Shown here piece after piece: positions 30,756 to 41,822 of a stretch of DNA of 64,000 bases. The stretch's first letter is position 1; each line of letters starts with the position of its first letter. A program made the translations under genes and the position numbers. The notes beneath the pieces were generated by a model that saw only the letters and a list, made by a program, of their open reading frames with translations, had not been told where the DNA came from and ran no database searches. This stretch comes from Sordaria brevicollis. Taxonomy: Eukaryota > Ascomycota > Sordariomycetes > Sordariales > Sordariaceae. The DNA lies in the NCBI GenBank assembly GCA_033439795.1, contig JAUTDP010000007.1:2480001-2544000 (forward strand). Reading direction: 5' to 3'.

Positions 30756-33501
30756 TTTCCGTTAGATCGGGCTCGTGGAGGTGGGTTGAGCGAGCGATAG
30801 GAATTAATGCGTGCAAGAGAGGGAAGATGGGAGGAGCTGGCAACGAAAGCACGAAAACCGTCCGGGGCAGCAGATAAAAGAAGTTCCGGTGGTACTTGTG
30901 GCCCCAATGTCGGGTTGATGCGAGCGCGGATGCGGGGAACGGGCGATGATCGGTGGCATGCAAATGCGTTACGCAGGCGCTCACAAATCAAGATGACTCC
31001 ATCGTCCAGTCACTGGAGTTACAGCAGGGTTTTGATGGAGCAATGTGGATTCAAAAGATGGAAGAACGAACCCGGGGCTCTACCGACAAGCCAAAAAGAG
31101 GGAAAGCGTGGGAGGGAAATCGTGGGGATTTTTAGATCGGTAGCGGGTCGGACCTGTCCTCAAAAACCCGTTCTTCAAAAAGTCCCTATAAAAAGCCTCC
31201 TACGTAGGCAGAAACTGCAGTGCCAGGTGGGAAGGCTGATGCCCTAGATTGACCAGCCGGAGAACGGCTGTGCCTTTTGGCTTGAAGGTTAGGATGTCCG
31301 AACAATGCTCGACAAATGGCACCACGGCCTGTCATTGTACCACTGGAAGGGAAGACCAGATGGCCTCGTGAAGGAAACAGCCGGAGCTGCCCCTGTTGTG
31401 CCAAGTTCTTTTGTCCAGCAAATCGCCCCTCAACAAAACGACAGCCGTTGAGATTCAACTTTGACCCAACGGCACCCATATAACATATACCCACGATATA
31501 CCAAATAACAAAGACAGTTATGGAACGCGAAACTGGGAACGAGACTCACAAGTTGGTTTGCGCTCTTGCCGTCTTTGCAGTTGGCATTCACAGCCGGCGT
31601 GTTGATCTTACTGAGACGGACATTTCCAATTTCAGATGATCTCATTGTTGGTCGGTGCGACCCAAACCGAGAACGAGGATGAACCGAGGCACCGAACGGA
31701 CTCAACCCACCGAAGGAAGCCGAGAAACTATCAGAAGCATTTGAGGCCGCGACCAAGACCGATTGGATGGGACCAAGGTTTGCGCAAGTCCTCCTCTGAT
31801 TATATCTTTGGCAAGGGCTGGCGAGACAGAGGGTTCGGCCAGTCTTGTTGATCTACCGGTACCTTCTTGGTTCACCAGATGGTGGCAAGTATAGACGAAG
31901 ATGTAAGTATGTATGAGCTGGTCAGTGCTTGGGTTTTGAGTAACACCAAAACTGTAAGAAAGTAAACTGAATGTTGCTCCAACACGTCAGGCATGACCTC
32001 ATGTAGTATATTATGGGATCACCGCAGATAATATCGCTTCAAAGGTCGACGAAACAAGAGCACGCGGTTTGACTGCCACCTGTCTACCGGCTCTTGACAA
32101 AACCGGAAACTGGAATTTCCAGAACTTTGCCAGTTCAAAACGCATATCGAACGTCCTCATCAACATACAGATCGTCTCAGGCAGTCGCCTTGGCACCGCC
32201 CTATCGATAACAATACAAACAGTGTAAAAGAAAGCCCCGCGTGTCCCTGCTTCTCAATTGTCGTCGTTGCCTTCTCCAAGCCTCATGTCTACCAACTTAT
32301 ATGCACGGCACACAGCCCAGCAAGTGAGTCGGGTGCCCGTATCACCAATGAGCACATTTCAATGAGAACGTGGAGCAGAATCGTTGATGGAGCTGTTTCG
32401 CTGGTGAGAGCGTGGCAAGTCCCAGAGCCAGTCCTTCAGTGGTTCGCTGCCGGCTGCAAAAGCACGAAATGCGTTGGCCCCTTTTGGGCCCCTTCGCAAA
32501 GGGGCCAGTTTGTGAGGGAGAGACGCCCGTGTGAGTTTAGTGCATTACTCGAACTCACGTGATGTGCTTCAGAAGTCGGAACTAGTAATGAGACTGTGAT
32601 GTTTTAGCTAGATGACTGTGTGGGGTCCTGATCTTGAGTTCATCAATTGATGAGTACCTGCAGCAAGATTCCAATTAGCGTCTGGCACGGTCGCGGGACG
32701 GGAGGGGATGAAATTTGAGGTGCTGAGGGCACTGCAATAAGAGATGCTTCAAGCTCAGTTAATGGCTATAACATTGGATCCCTTGCTTTAAAGGACTTAT
32801 CTCCCAGTTGAAGCTGAAAAGTTCATGAATCATTTGCGAGCGTGCTATACATCGCAATGTTCCCTTGTTAAATTGAAATTCGGGGTCTCATGCCAAGCTT
32901 GAGGTTCCTGAGCTGGGGAAATACCATGCACAGTGAGAATGCTCGAGACTCCACACCGTCACTCAGGAGAAAAGCACAGTCTTTTTACGAAGCTCGGCCA
33001 CACCGCGCGCCGCCTTCGTGTTGGCTTGACCGCCCACCCGGTGGGTTGCGGGTGAGCGGCCGAGACAGCCAGAACAGCGCAATGCAGGCGCGAAAAAGGC
33101 TGGAATTTGATGTCACCGAATCCATCAATATCGATCGCTCCAGGTCTTTCTCTTTGCTGACAGACAAACCCGGTCCCGCCCCTTTTGCATTCTGCTCGAT
33201 CTCTCCATCTCCTTTTCAACATCTGCATACTATCGACCTGTTTGACTACCGTCTACTTTACAACACCACAAGACCATCGACACTCCTTTCCTCGACGTGA
33301 TTCCGGCTTTTATCCGAACCATCCAGCGCCTGTCTATCCCGCCTTCCGCACAACTGTCAGGGGGGCGAATTCTTTACTCCGCCGTTATCGCATTCGAATA
33401 TTGCACCGTCTGCCATACGCCTTTCACTGCAGCAGCGCCTTTCACTTAGCATTGTGTGAACGACAGCCGTTCGGATACCCTCAAAACGCCGCTTCTCAGA
33501 T
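30756..33501. other. Divergent intergenic region, adk2 / mdm38
   Basis: About 2.7 kb that must hold both promoters. Numerous overlapping short frames but none with coding features. 33200-33500 is C/T-rich and likely the mdm38 leader. No repeats or RIP signature seen. Confidence 0.4.
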
Positions 33502-35227
33502 ATGAGCGCCTCATCCACAGTTGCCCGTAGGGCCCTGGTCGTAAACCCATTTTTGGGTGCCGGTAAGAGCTCGCCCAATCTCGCGCTTTTTACGCCCATT
33601 GTCATTGGACGATTGCTGATGCAAACCGCATTCACCAGGCAATGCTCTACCGAGGCAGGCTCTTCTTGCCGCGTCAACGCTTCTTGCGCGCAATTCGCGG
33701 CACGTTTTGCTTAACACCCGTACTTCAGCCCTTGTTTTTCCCGTCCGAAACATCACCACATCTGGGACCAGCACTCATGGATCGGGGCCGCCGGCCGGAC
33801 CCCCGCCTGGCTTCAATGCGGAAGAAGCTAAGAAACCACTTCCCAGAGAAACCGCGACGCTTCCTGTCAAGAGCAAGACCATCGCTGGCGAGGTGCAAGA
33901 GGTGACTAAGAAGACGACTGCTGCCTTGGCCGAGACTGATGCTTCCCTCAGCAAACTTGCGGAACAGAAGCAGGCCAGTGCCGAGAAGACCGACGGAAAG
34001 AAGGAGGAACCCAAGTTGACCTTGAAACAAAAGATCAAGAAGGAAGCGCAGCATTACTGGGATGGAACTAAGCTTCTCGCTGCTGAGGTCAAGATCAGCT
34101 CACGGCTTGCGATCAAGATGGCGGCAGGTTATGAGTTGACTAGGCGAGAGAACCGTCAACTGCGGAGAACTGTCCAGGACTTGGGTCGCCTGGTTCCCTT
34201 CTCCATGTTCGTCATTGTGCCGTTCGCCGAATTGCTTCTTCCTGTTGCCCTTAAGCTGTTCCCCAACATGCTTCCCAGCACATACGAGGAACAAAAATCC
34301 AAGGATAAGAAGGCCTCTACGCTTCGGGCCACCCGGAAGGAGGTTAGCGACTTCCTTCGCAAGACTATGAAGGAGACTGGTCTGCCGTTGACGCAGGTTA
34401 CGGCGCAAAAGGAGGAGTTCAGCAACTTCTTCCGCAAGGTCCGGTCTACTGGCGAGAAGCCGACTGCTCAGGATGTTATCAAGGTTTGCAAGATCTTCAA
34501 GGATGATCTCACGCTTGACAACCTGTCCAGGCCGCAGCTCGTCTCCATGTGCCGCTACCTGAACCTCAATACTTTCGGCACCGACATGATGCTTCGCTAC
34601 CAGCTCCGTCACCGTATGAGGCAAATCAAGAGGGACGATCGCGCCATCAGCTACGAGGGTATCGACTCCTTGTCAGTCGCTGAACTTCAAGTCGCGTGCG
34701 CCAGCCGTGGCATCAAGAGCTACGGCGTGTCGCCTGCGAGGTTAAGAGAGGATCTGCAGACCTGGTTGGATCTCAGACTTCGCGAAGGTGTTCCTTCCAC
34801 CTTGTTGGTGCTTAGCAACGCCTACATGTACGGCCAGACCGATGGCGAAGTTTCGAGCCAGATCGAGGCCCTAACGGGTGTTCTTTCCTCGATTCCCGAG
34901 GAGTTGTTCCACGAGATCGAGCTTGAGGTCCACAACGCCGAGGGCGCGGCCACGAACAAGCAGCGTCTTGAGGTACTCAAGGAGCAGCAAGAGTTGATCG
35001 ACGAAGAGCTTCAGCAAGATCAGGAGAACCAGAAGACTGGTTTCGCTACGCCAAGAGATACAGAGGATATTGACGAGGAGCACGAGAGGCAGATTCAGGC
35101 CAAGGCTGAGGGTATTGAGAAGGCCCAAGTCAGCGAAGCGGTAGCTGCCGAGCAGGAGGCTCTCGCAGCAGCCCGCGTTGAGCAAGTGGAGGAGCAGAAG
35201 TCCGCAGAGAAGGCTGCTGAGAAGTAA
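33502..35227 (+). CDS. mdm38: LETM1-domain mitochondrial inner membrane protein Mdm38
   Basis: Two exons, 33502-33562 and 33639-35227 (76-bp intron, donor GTAAGA, branch CTGAT, acceptor ACCAG), give 549 residues. The large frame lacks an ATG before an upstream stop at 33617, and the first exon supplies MSASSTVARRALVV, a basic presequence that continues as LPRQALLAASTLLARN. The LETM1 domain follows: KIKKEAQHYWDGTKLLAAEV, the single membrane segment LVPFSMFVIVPFAELLLPVA, LKLFPNMLPSTYE, then the ribosome-binding-like region (FLRKTMKETG, LSRPQLVSMCRYLNLNTFG, LRYQLRHRMRQIKRDD, SVAELQVACASRGIKSYGVS). A Glu/Gln-rich coiled-coil tail ends the protein. Mdm38/LETM1 maintains mitochondrial K+/H+ exchange and helps membrane insertion of mitochondrial translation products. 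Assignment is firm; the first exon is inferred. Confidence 0.93.
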
Positions 35228-36626
35228 GCAAAATACGAGACAAGGTAACATTTTGGGAGGAGTTTAAGCGTGTACCGGCAATGGTTAGAACCCCTTTGCG
35301 ACGTCCATGGGTCCTTGATATTCTCCTTTGTTGGATGTTTTTGGTTGCGGGTATTTAGCAACCCTAGGGTTTGGAACGGTGTAGGCTTTGTATGGTTTAA
35401 GCATAGAACAGGCACCGGCGAAACACGACGATAGAAGAGTCAAGGGTTTTCGTTGGGTCTTCATGCCACATGGGTATCAAGGTGGTGCCGTTTTCATTCA
35501 TTCTGGACACCATGTATAGATCATGATATAACACCTGAACACATACTACTAGACACAGGAACGCATCTCAATCAAGTAGGAACAGCAAGCGATTGCACAT
35601 CATCGTATCGGGTTGACAAGCATTGTGATTGTGGTCACAGATGAATTGTGGCACTGTAGAACGATCATATCAGCTCATGGTGACGAGTGTGGGTTCTCAG
35701 GGCGCTATGCGAAACACTTTTGACCTTGAAGGGGAAGTCCGTCACCTTGCAAGGTGTCGAGACGGATGTGCTTTAAAATACTCCCGAGTTTACACAAGTT
35801 ATTGCTCAATCCACTGCATGGATAGAACCTCGAGACACTGGAAGCAAGGGCGGTATCAAACGAAACGTAAAGAATTCGCTGTGTACCTGCCTTGCCGGCT
35901 GTCCTCTGGGTGAGACCTTGTTGGCCTGCATTTGGGCGTCATGGCAGGACGCCCGCTGGGATCATGTTATACATCCAGGTACCGGCATCAACTTGGGCAT
36001 GTTGAATCTAGCTTTGGGTCATAGATTTTCAAATCAAAACCATTTTATCAAACGTGAAGAAAGCTGGAAAGTTAATTATTTATATTCATGAGTCTATCAC
36101 GCAATCCATTTGGATGCCTACCTGTTCTGGAGGTATTGCAATCCGAAGGAGCCTACGGTTTGTACTTGCGGCACTAACTGGGGATTGGCAGCTTCCGGCA
36201 CCAGGTTGGCCTGCGCCTCCAAGCAAGAGCTCTTCCCCCGCCATGCCATACGTCAATCCCACCGTCTGCGGAAGGGAACCATACTTCTACTCGCTACATC
36301 AACAACAACTGCGCTTACCGACGAACTCGAATGAATACTCAATAGTTCTGACCAATACATAAAGATATTATCCGGATCAAGTTCAAAAACCGCGCATTTG
36401 ATAATCAATATTTCCACTGAGCAATACTCCAGTTGATCGCATTCCCTTCCTTGTCGCTGCGACTCGCAAGCACATTTCATCCATCCTACGGGCATCGGAC
36501 GACCGTTCACTGCTGGCCTGCAACCAAGCTGCCAAACCAGTTGCTTCAAGCAAAAGCCGGCAGACACGCGGGCATATAGTGGCGCAGCGGCGTCGTTAAC
36601 GTTTCAGTACAAGGTCATCAATCGAT
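35228..36626. other. Intergenic, mdm38 to snx4
   Basis: About 1.4 kb. The only noteworthy item is a 74-codon frame at 36110-36334 whose middle is cysteine-rich (RYCNPKEPTVCTCGTNWG). It has no signal peptide and no recognised family, so it may be a gene fragment or chance. The rest holds nothing recognised. Confidence 0.4.
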
Positions 36627-38248
36627 ATGGCGGTGATTGACCAAGACAACTTCTCCAACATTTCATGGCATAGTGAGCAGAACGGCGGTTCAGCAGCCTC
36701 GACCGCCCCAGTTCATCAAGAACCCAACAGTCCAGAATACCCAAGAAGCGGACCAGACGACGGAAGGCCTGGTGACAGCGCCGCCGGTATGGAACACGAC
36801 GAGCTCGATCACAGCGGCGGCGAGATACTCGACTGCACTGTGTCCGACCCGCACAAGGAGAACGACGGTACCAAAGATGCCTATGTATCATATCTGATCA
36901 CGACAAACGTATGTGCTAGATCTACTATACAACGTCAGATTGACCTGGAGGCAGTGCCATCTTCATCTTCCCACAAGACAATATCACTACCCCAATATCA
37001 TTTTGTTCCCTAATACTAACACATTGTATTCCGTCACACGTATAGACTACTTTCCCCTCCTTCCAGAAACCCCAAACCAAAGTGCGCCGACGGTTCACCG
37101 ATTTCGTCTTCCTCTACAAGGTCCTATGCCGCGATTACCAGGCCTGCGCGGTCCCTCCGCTGCCAGACAAGCAGCGCATGGAATATGTGCGGGGTGACCG
37201 GTTTGGCACTGACTTCACGGCGAGGCGAGCATACTCGTTGCAGCGATTCCTGGCCCGCCTTGCCCTTCACCCTATATTGCGGAAGGCCGACATTCTCCAT
37301 GCCTTCCTGGAGAGCCCCGACTGGAACGCTACCATGCGCAGCCGGTCGGTGCGGGGATCACTAGCATCGCCTGGTGGCATCGGTGATTCGACTCTTGGTG
37401 GAAGTGCTGCGGCGGGTAGTGGCGGCGGCGGCGGCGTATTTGATACGTTTGCGGACAGCTTCATGAACGCATTTACAAAAGTGCACAAGCCCGACCGGCG
37501 GTTTATCGAGATCAAGGAGAAGAGCGACAAATTGGATGAGGACCTCAACCATATCGAAAAGGTGGTTGCTCGTGTGGCGCGTAGGGAAGCAGATATCGAG
37601 TCGGACCTCAAGGACCTAGCCGAGCAGTTCCAGAAGCTCATCACCCTGGAGCCCGGAGTTGAGACGGCTGTGCGTGCCTTTGCCGCTTCAGTGGAGGACA
37701 CAGCATCCGGTCTCAAGAAGCTCAAAGACCATACTGACCAGGATTACCTCGGCTCGCTACGGGACATGGTAGCCTACAGCGGGGCCCTTAAGAACCTGCT
37801 CAAGGCGCGTGAGCAGAAGCAGCTTGACTACGAGCAGCTGACCGAGTATCTCAACAAGAGCACGACGGACCGCGACATGCTAGCTTCGGGTCAGAGCTAC
37901 GGCACCGGCTCGGCGCTTATGAGCGGTGCAGGCGGCTTCATCCGTTCCAAGATCGAGGACGTCCGAGGTGTAGACCATGAGCAGGCGCGTCGTGACCGAC
38001 AGAGGAAGCTGGAGCTCCGTATCGAAGAACTCACGCGTGAGGTCGAGGTGGCCCGCAACGAGTCAGAGAGTTTTGCGGAGCAGGTCAGCCGCGAGGTGGA
38101 AAGCTTCGACTGGATTAAGCGTGTCGAGTTCAAGCGCCAGTTCAGCGGGCTGGCGGACGCGCACATCGAGTTCTACGGCGAGGTCATGTCGGTATGGGAG
38201 CAGTATGTGATGGAGATGGAGAAGGAAGGGGTCGTCCTCCCAGCATAG
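36627..38248 (+). CDS. snx4: Sorting nexin Snx4 (Atg24), PX-BAR protein
   Basis: Two exons, 36627-36908 and 37046-38248 (137-bp intron, GTATGT...TATAG), encode 494 residues. After an acidic, disordered N-terminus of about 75 residues comes a PX domain (SDPHKEN to FLESPDW). It holds the phosphoinositide-contacting VRRRFTDFVFLYKVL, PPLPDKQ and ARRAYSLQRFLARLALHP segments, which bind PI3P on endosomes. A Gly/Ser-rich linker follows, then a BAR-type helical domain (FTKVHKPDRRFIEIKEKSD to VWEQYVMEMEKE). Snx4 with Snx41/Atg20 tubulates endosomes for retrieval of cargo to the Golgi and supports selective autophagy. The frame ends at TAG 38246-38248, but the same frame is open again for 93 codons beyond it (see the next entry). 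The domain assignment is firm; the true C-terminus is open. Confidence 0.93.
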
Positions 38249-38530
38249 AAGGCTAGGGAGATGGCTGCCAAGGCCAAGGGAAAAGCTGCTGCGAAGGATA
38301 AGGGCAAGGGCAAGGGCAAGGAAGTCAAGGTAGAGGAGAGCACGACGACGGCTGCGACCGAAGAAGAGGAGTGGGCGGATAGTCATGAATATCATCACCA
38401 CGACGACAACGATAATGATCAGCAAGATGCTACCCCAGTGGCGAATGCAAATACGACTGAACAAGACCCGGACTATGGCGAAGGTTTAACACCACCGAAC
38501 TGGAACGATGTGGAGTGGAATGTCTCTTAA
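38249..38530 (+). other. In-frame 93-codon continuation after the snx4 TAG
   Basis: Directly after the TAG the snx4 frame continues without a stop to TAA at 38528-38530. The content is protein-like: a Lys/Gly/Ala-rich stretch (KAKGKAAAKDKGKGKGKEVK), then an acidic and His/Asp-rich stretch, ending LTPPNWNDVEWNVS. A single C-to-T change (CAG to TAG) would explain the break. Alternatives are stop-codon readthrough, an unrecognised splice that skips the TAG, or 3' untranslated sequence that is open by chance. The sequence alone does not decide. Confidence 0.5.
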
Positions 38531-39104
38531 CGAGCTCTGTCAAAGAGCTATCCTTCTTCCTTTCTGAAGTTCTCACCTCTGCATGCGTGGGAAGAAGACG
38601 TTGTTAAATGTTTCATGTTTCTAATGAATAGCTATTATACATAGTCGACATGTGTTGTTGGTGTTTGCATTGCTATTAATGGTTGGCCATGTTATAGGGC
38701 GCAGGGATATCATCGTTAAGGCCATTCCTTCACTGACACGTCCGCGAGGACGATAGACTGTTTTTGATTGTGAATGTTTGGTTAATGGTGTTTGAATCTC
38801 GCGTTTTAGCTTCCATCCTACAGCTGCGACGAGTTTCTGGGAGAGAAACAAACACCGAACCTAGCACGTTGGAAAATAGAGTAGGGAAGTCGTATTGCAA
38901 AGGGAAAGAAAAGAAGTAGTTGCTCTATATACGCCCTTGAAAGTCTTTTTTCCCTTCTCAAGCAATAAGAAAACACCAAGTAAAGATACGAGACGCCTAA
39001 CTTTACTTGTGACCGATGACTGTTGACACCAAGAACCTGTTGTTCCCCTTTCCATTTCCGATTGACCCATCATCACGAACCAAGAAAGCAATAAACAACC
39101 CCGT
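38531..39104. other. Convergent intergenic region, snx4 / kex2
   Basis: About 570 bp between converging genes. No gene or repeat recognised. Confidence 0.4.
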
Positions 39105-41822
39105 TTATCGCCTCAATGGCCTTGCACCATCATCACTATCACTATCATCGTCATCATCCCCAACAACATGATGTCCACTACTTTCATCATCGCTTAGCGT
39201 CCTTCTCGTCTGCTGCCTGTGACCATTGTCGGTAGAAGTAGATCCAGATCCAGAGCCACTACCGCTTCCACGCTCATCAACGGGTCGATCGCGGTAGACG
39301 CCTCCAACATCCACATCATCCTCATCCTCACTTCCGCCAGCAAAGGCATCGTACAACTCGCCGCCGCGCGTCCCTCTCTTGCCTCCACCACTTCCGGAAA
39401 GGCCACCACCGACACCGCCGGCACCCCCGCGCTTCTCAGCACTGCTGCCGCCGCCGGCTAGACCCTCGGCTTCTTCCTCGTCGAGCAGCTCGAATTCGTA
39501 GTCGCCGCGCGGGTTGTTGCGGAGGCGTTTGCGCCGGGCGAGCCAGAAGTAGACGGCCAGGCTGATGCAGAAGACGCCGATGAGGGCGGCGGAGCCGTAG
39601 ACCCAGACCATGGTGGCGGCGGACTTGCCGAAGGTGGGCAGGAACGAGGGCAGCCAGGTGCTGTTTGCGGGCGGCGAGGTTTCTGAGGTTGCTTCGTCGG
39701 AGGTGGGGGACGGGGTGACGGAGGAGCCGTTGGTGGGAGTTGGCTTGGAGTTCACGGGACGGTTGGGATGGTCCGAGACGGTGGTGGACTTCGTCTCGGT
39801 TGCGACGGGCTGAGGCGGCAGAGAGGTGGTAGCCGCCGGAAGCGTGGTGGTGGCGATGACGGCGTGGTCGTTGTCGTCGTCTTCGGTGGGCATGGGGAGG
39901 ACCTTGGCTTTGGAGGCATCCTTGCTTTCACCCCAGAGCTTGAGGTGCCAATCGGTAAAAGTGCCCTGGTGAGAGTTGATTTGAGTATCCTTGACGATGA
40001 TGGTCCAGTTACCGACGCCGGTTTCACCCCTGTGTTGATTCTTATGTTAGCGATGCTCAGTTTGAAATGACCATGACTATGTGTGCACTTACCAGTGAAC
40101 GACACTCATGAAGGTCCAGTCTTCGTAGCCAGACCGGGCCTCATCGTTCTTTCGGCTGACAGAAAGATGGCTGACGAGCTTGTTGGGGCTGATGAGGTCA
40201 ACACTAAGATCTCCTCGCCTGGTATGGTCAATGTTCATCGTAACGGTGATGTGTTCCAGACGCTCAAGGTTGGCCTCGTCGAGCATCGCCTGCGTGACTT
40301 CATAACTGACAGCAACTCCCGCATCTCCCTGGGGGATTGGCTTGTTGACGTGGATCCAAGGAGAGTAGTACCAAGCCTGAGGCTTCACCTTCTTCCAGTT
40401 CTTGGCTGCCTGGACAATGGCATAGCTGTCCAGCTTGCCGTAGCCATACATATGGCTGAATTGCTTTCCAATGGTAGTTGTCTGCCACTCGCCGCTGTCA
40501 AGGTTGATAGGAACAGCAGTGTTGACGGTAAGATACTGCATATCTCTCCATGAGAGATCTGGGCGAACCTGTAAAACCAGAGCGTAGATACCGGCTGCAA
40601 GCGGAGCAGCGGCCGATGTACCACCGTGGGTATCAGAACAAGCATTTCCAACGTCCGTCGTGTGGATGGAGTCGCCACCGCCGCTGGAGTATGTCACGAC
40701 CAGGTTGGCGGAGCACGATTCGGAGTAGTAAGGGTGGTCGCCGTTTCTGTCAACAGCTCCGACAGTGATGCTGTAGATACTGTTGGTGTAACCGTCGAAA
40801 TTGCAGTTGTCTCCGTTCCCAGCACCATTGCCGCTGGCGAAGACGTAGATTGAACCCAAGCCCCCACGGCCCTTCTGGACAGCATTGAGCATGGCCCTCT
40901 TGATGAGAATGCCGGGGGCATCCATACTTTGCCCATCATCAGGGGGTCCCCAGGAGCACGAATAGATCTGATTGTGCTGAAAGTCGTAGTTCATAGCAAC
41001 GGCTTCATCAGCGTCAGATATCAGCTTAGACAGGATACGCAAGCCGGCAATCTTGGAGTCATATGCCACTCCGACACCACAGGCATTGTTCTTCCCCGCC
41101 GACACCTCACCGGCGCAACGAGTTCCGTGTTTGTCATCGGACAATCGAGGCTTTGGATCAGGGCCCTTGTCGTTGAAGTCCCATGATCCCTGGGCGTAGT
41201 AGTTGTCCTTCAAGTCGTCGGTTTCCATATCCAGGCCATCGTCGACAATGGCTACCGTGGCATTCTTTCCAGTAATGCCTTCGAGCCAAAGCCCAGTAAC
41301 GTTCACATCGTGTCCAGTCTGGACAGTGTTCAAAAGATGCCATTGATCTTTGAATATGGGATCCTTGATACCCAATGTCCCGATGACATCCTTTTGCTTC
41401 TTGATTGCCCAATCAACCCCTTCATCGGAAGAAAAGAGACCCTTTCTGGATGGTCCTGCTGGTCGAGGGGCCATGCGCTTCTCCCAAGGCTTTCGCAATT
41501 TTTGCTTCTCTGAGAAGAGGACGCTATCCAGCACATGGGGCTCCTCGTCACCTAGCGATCGTTTTCGGCGCCGACGTTTCGTCAATTCTCTCTTGACGAT
41601 ATCATGTTCGGCCTTCCTCCCGACAAAGAGATGGTGATCCTGGAGTTCGCCAAGTGGCCCCTCGTGAGACAAGCCTAGGCTTCTTGCGACTTCGGTAGGT
41701 GATGTCTGACCGTCGAGATGGAGAACATAGTAATCGTTGGAATCGAAATCGCGGGGAAGAACGTTGGCTGCTGTAGCCAGGGCGGCCAAGCCTATTGGCG
41801 CTGCGAGAGTCGAGAACTTCAT
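39105..41822 (-). CDS. kex2: Kexin, Golgi prohormone-processing protease
   Basis: Two exons, 40093-41822 and 39105-40029 (63-bp intron), give 884 residues. Domains in order: signal peptide (MKFSTLAAPIGLAALATAA); a prodomain with a basic RRRRKR run (83-88) and a candidate autocleavage site WEKR (113-116); an S8 subtilisin domain with catalytic Asp194 (VDDGLD), His232 (KHGTRCAGE), oxyanion Asn332 (ASGNGAG) and Ser403 (GGTSAAAP); a P domain (HITVTMNIDHTRRGDLSVDL to WHLKLWGE); a Ser/Thr/Pro-rich stalk; a membrane segment (AALIGVFCISLAVYFWL); and a Gly/Ser/Asp-rich cytosolic tail. Kexin cleaves after dibasic sites in the late Golgi, maturing secreted enzymes and pheromone precursors. The frame is open upstream to 41972, but the ATG at 41822 directly precedes the signal peptide. 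Confidence 0.97.

Noticed and set aside
36110..36334. Cys-rich 74-codon frame
   Set aside because: No signal peptide and no known family; too short to call a gene, noted only as a possible fragment.
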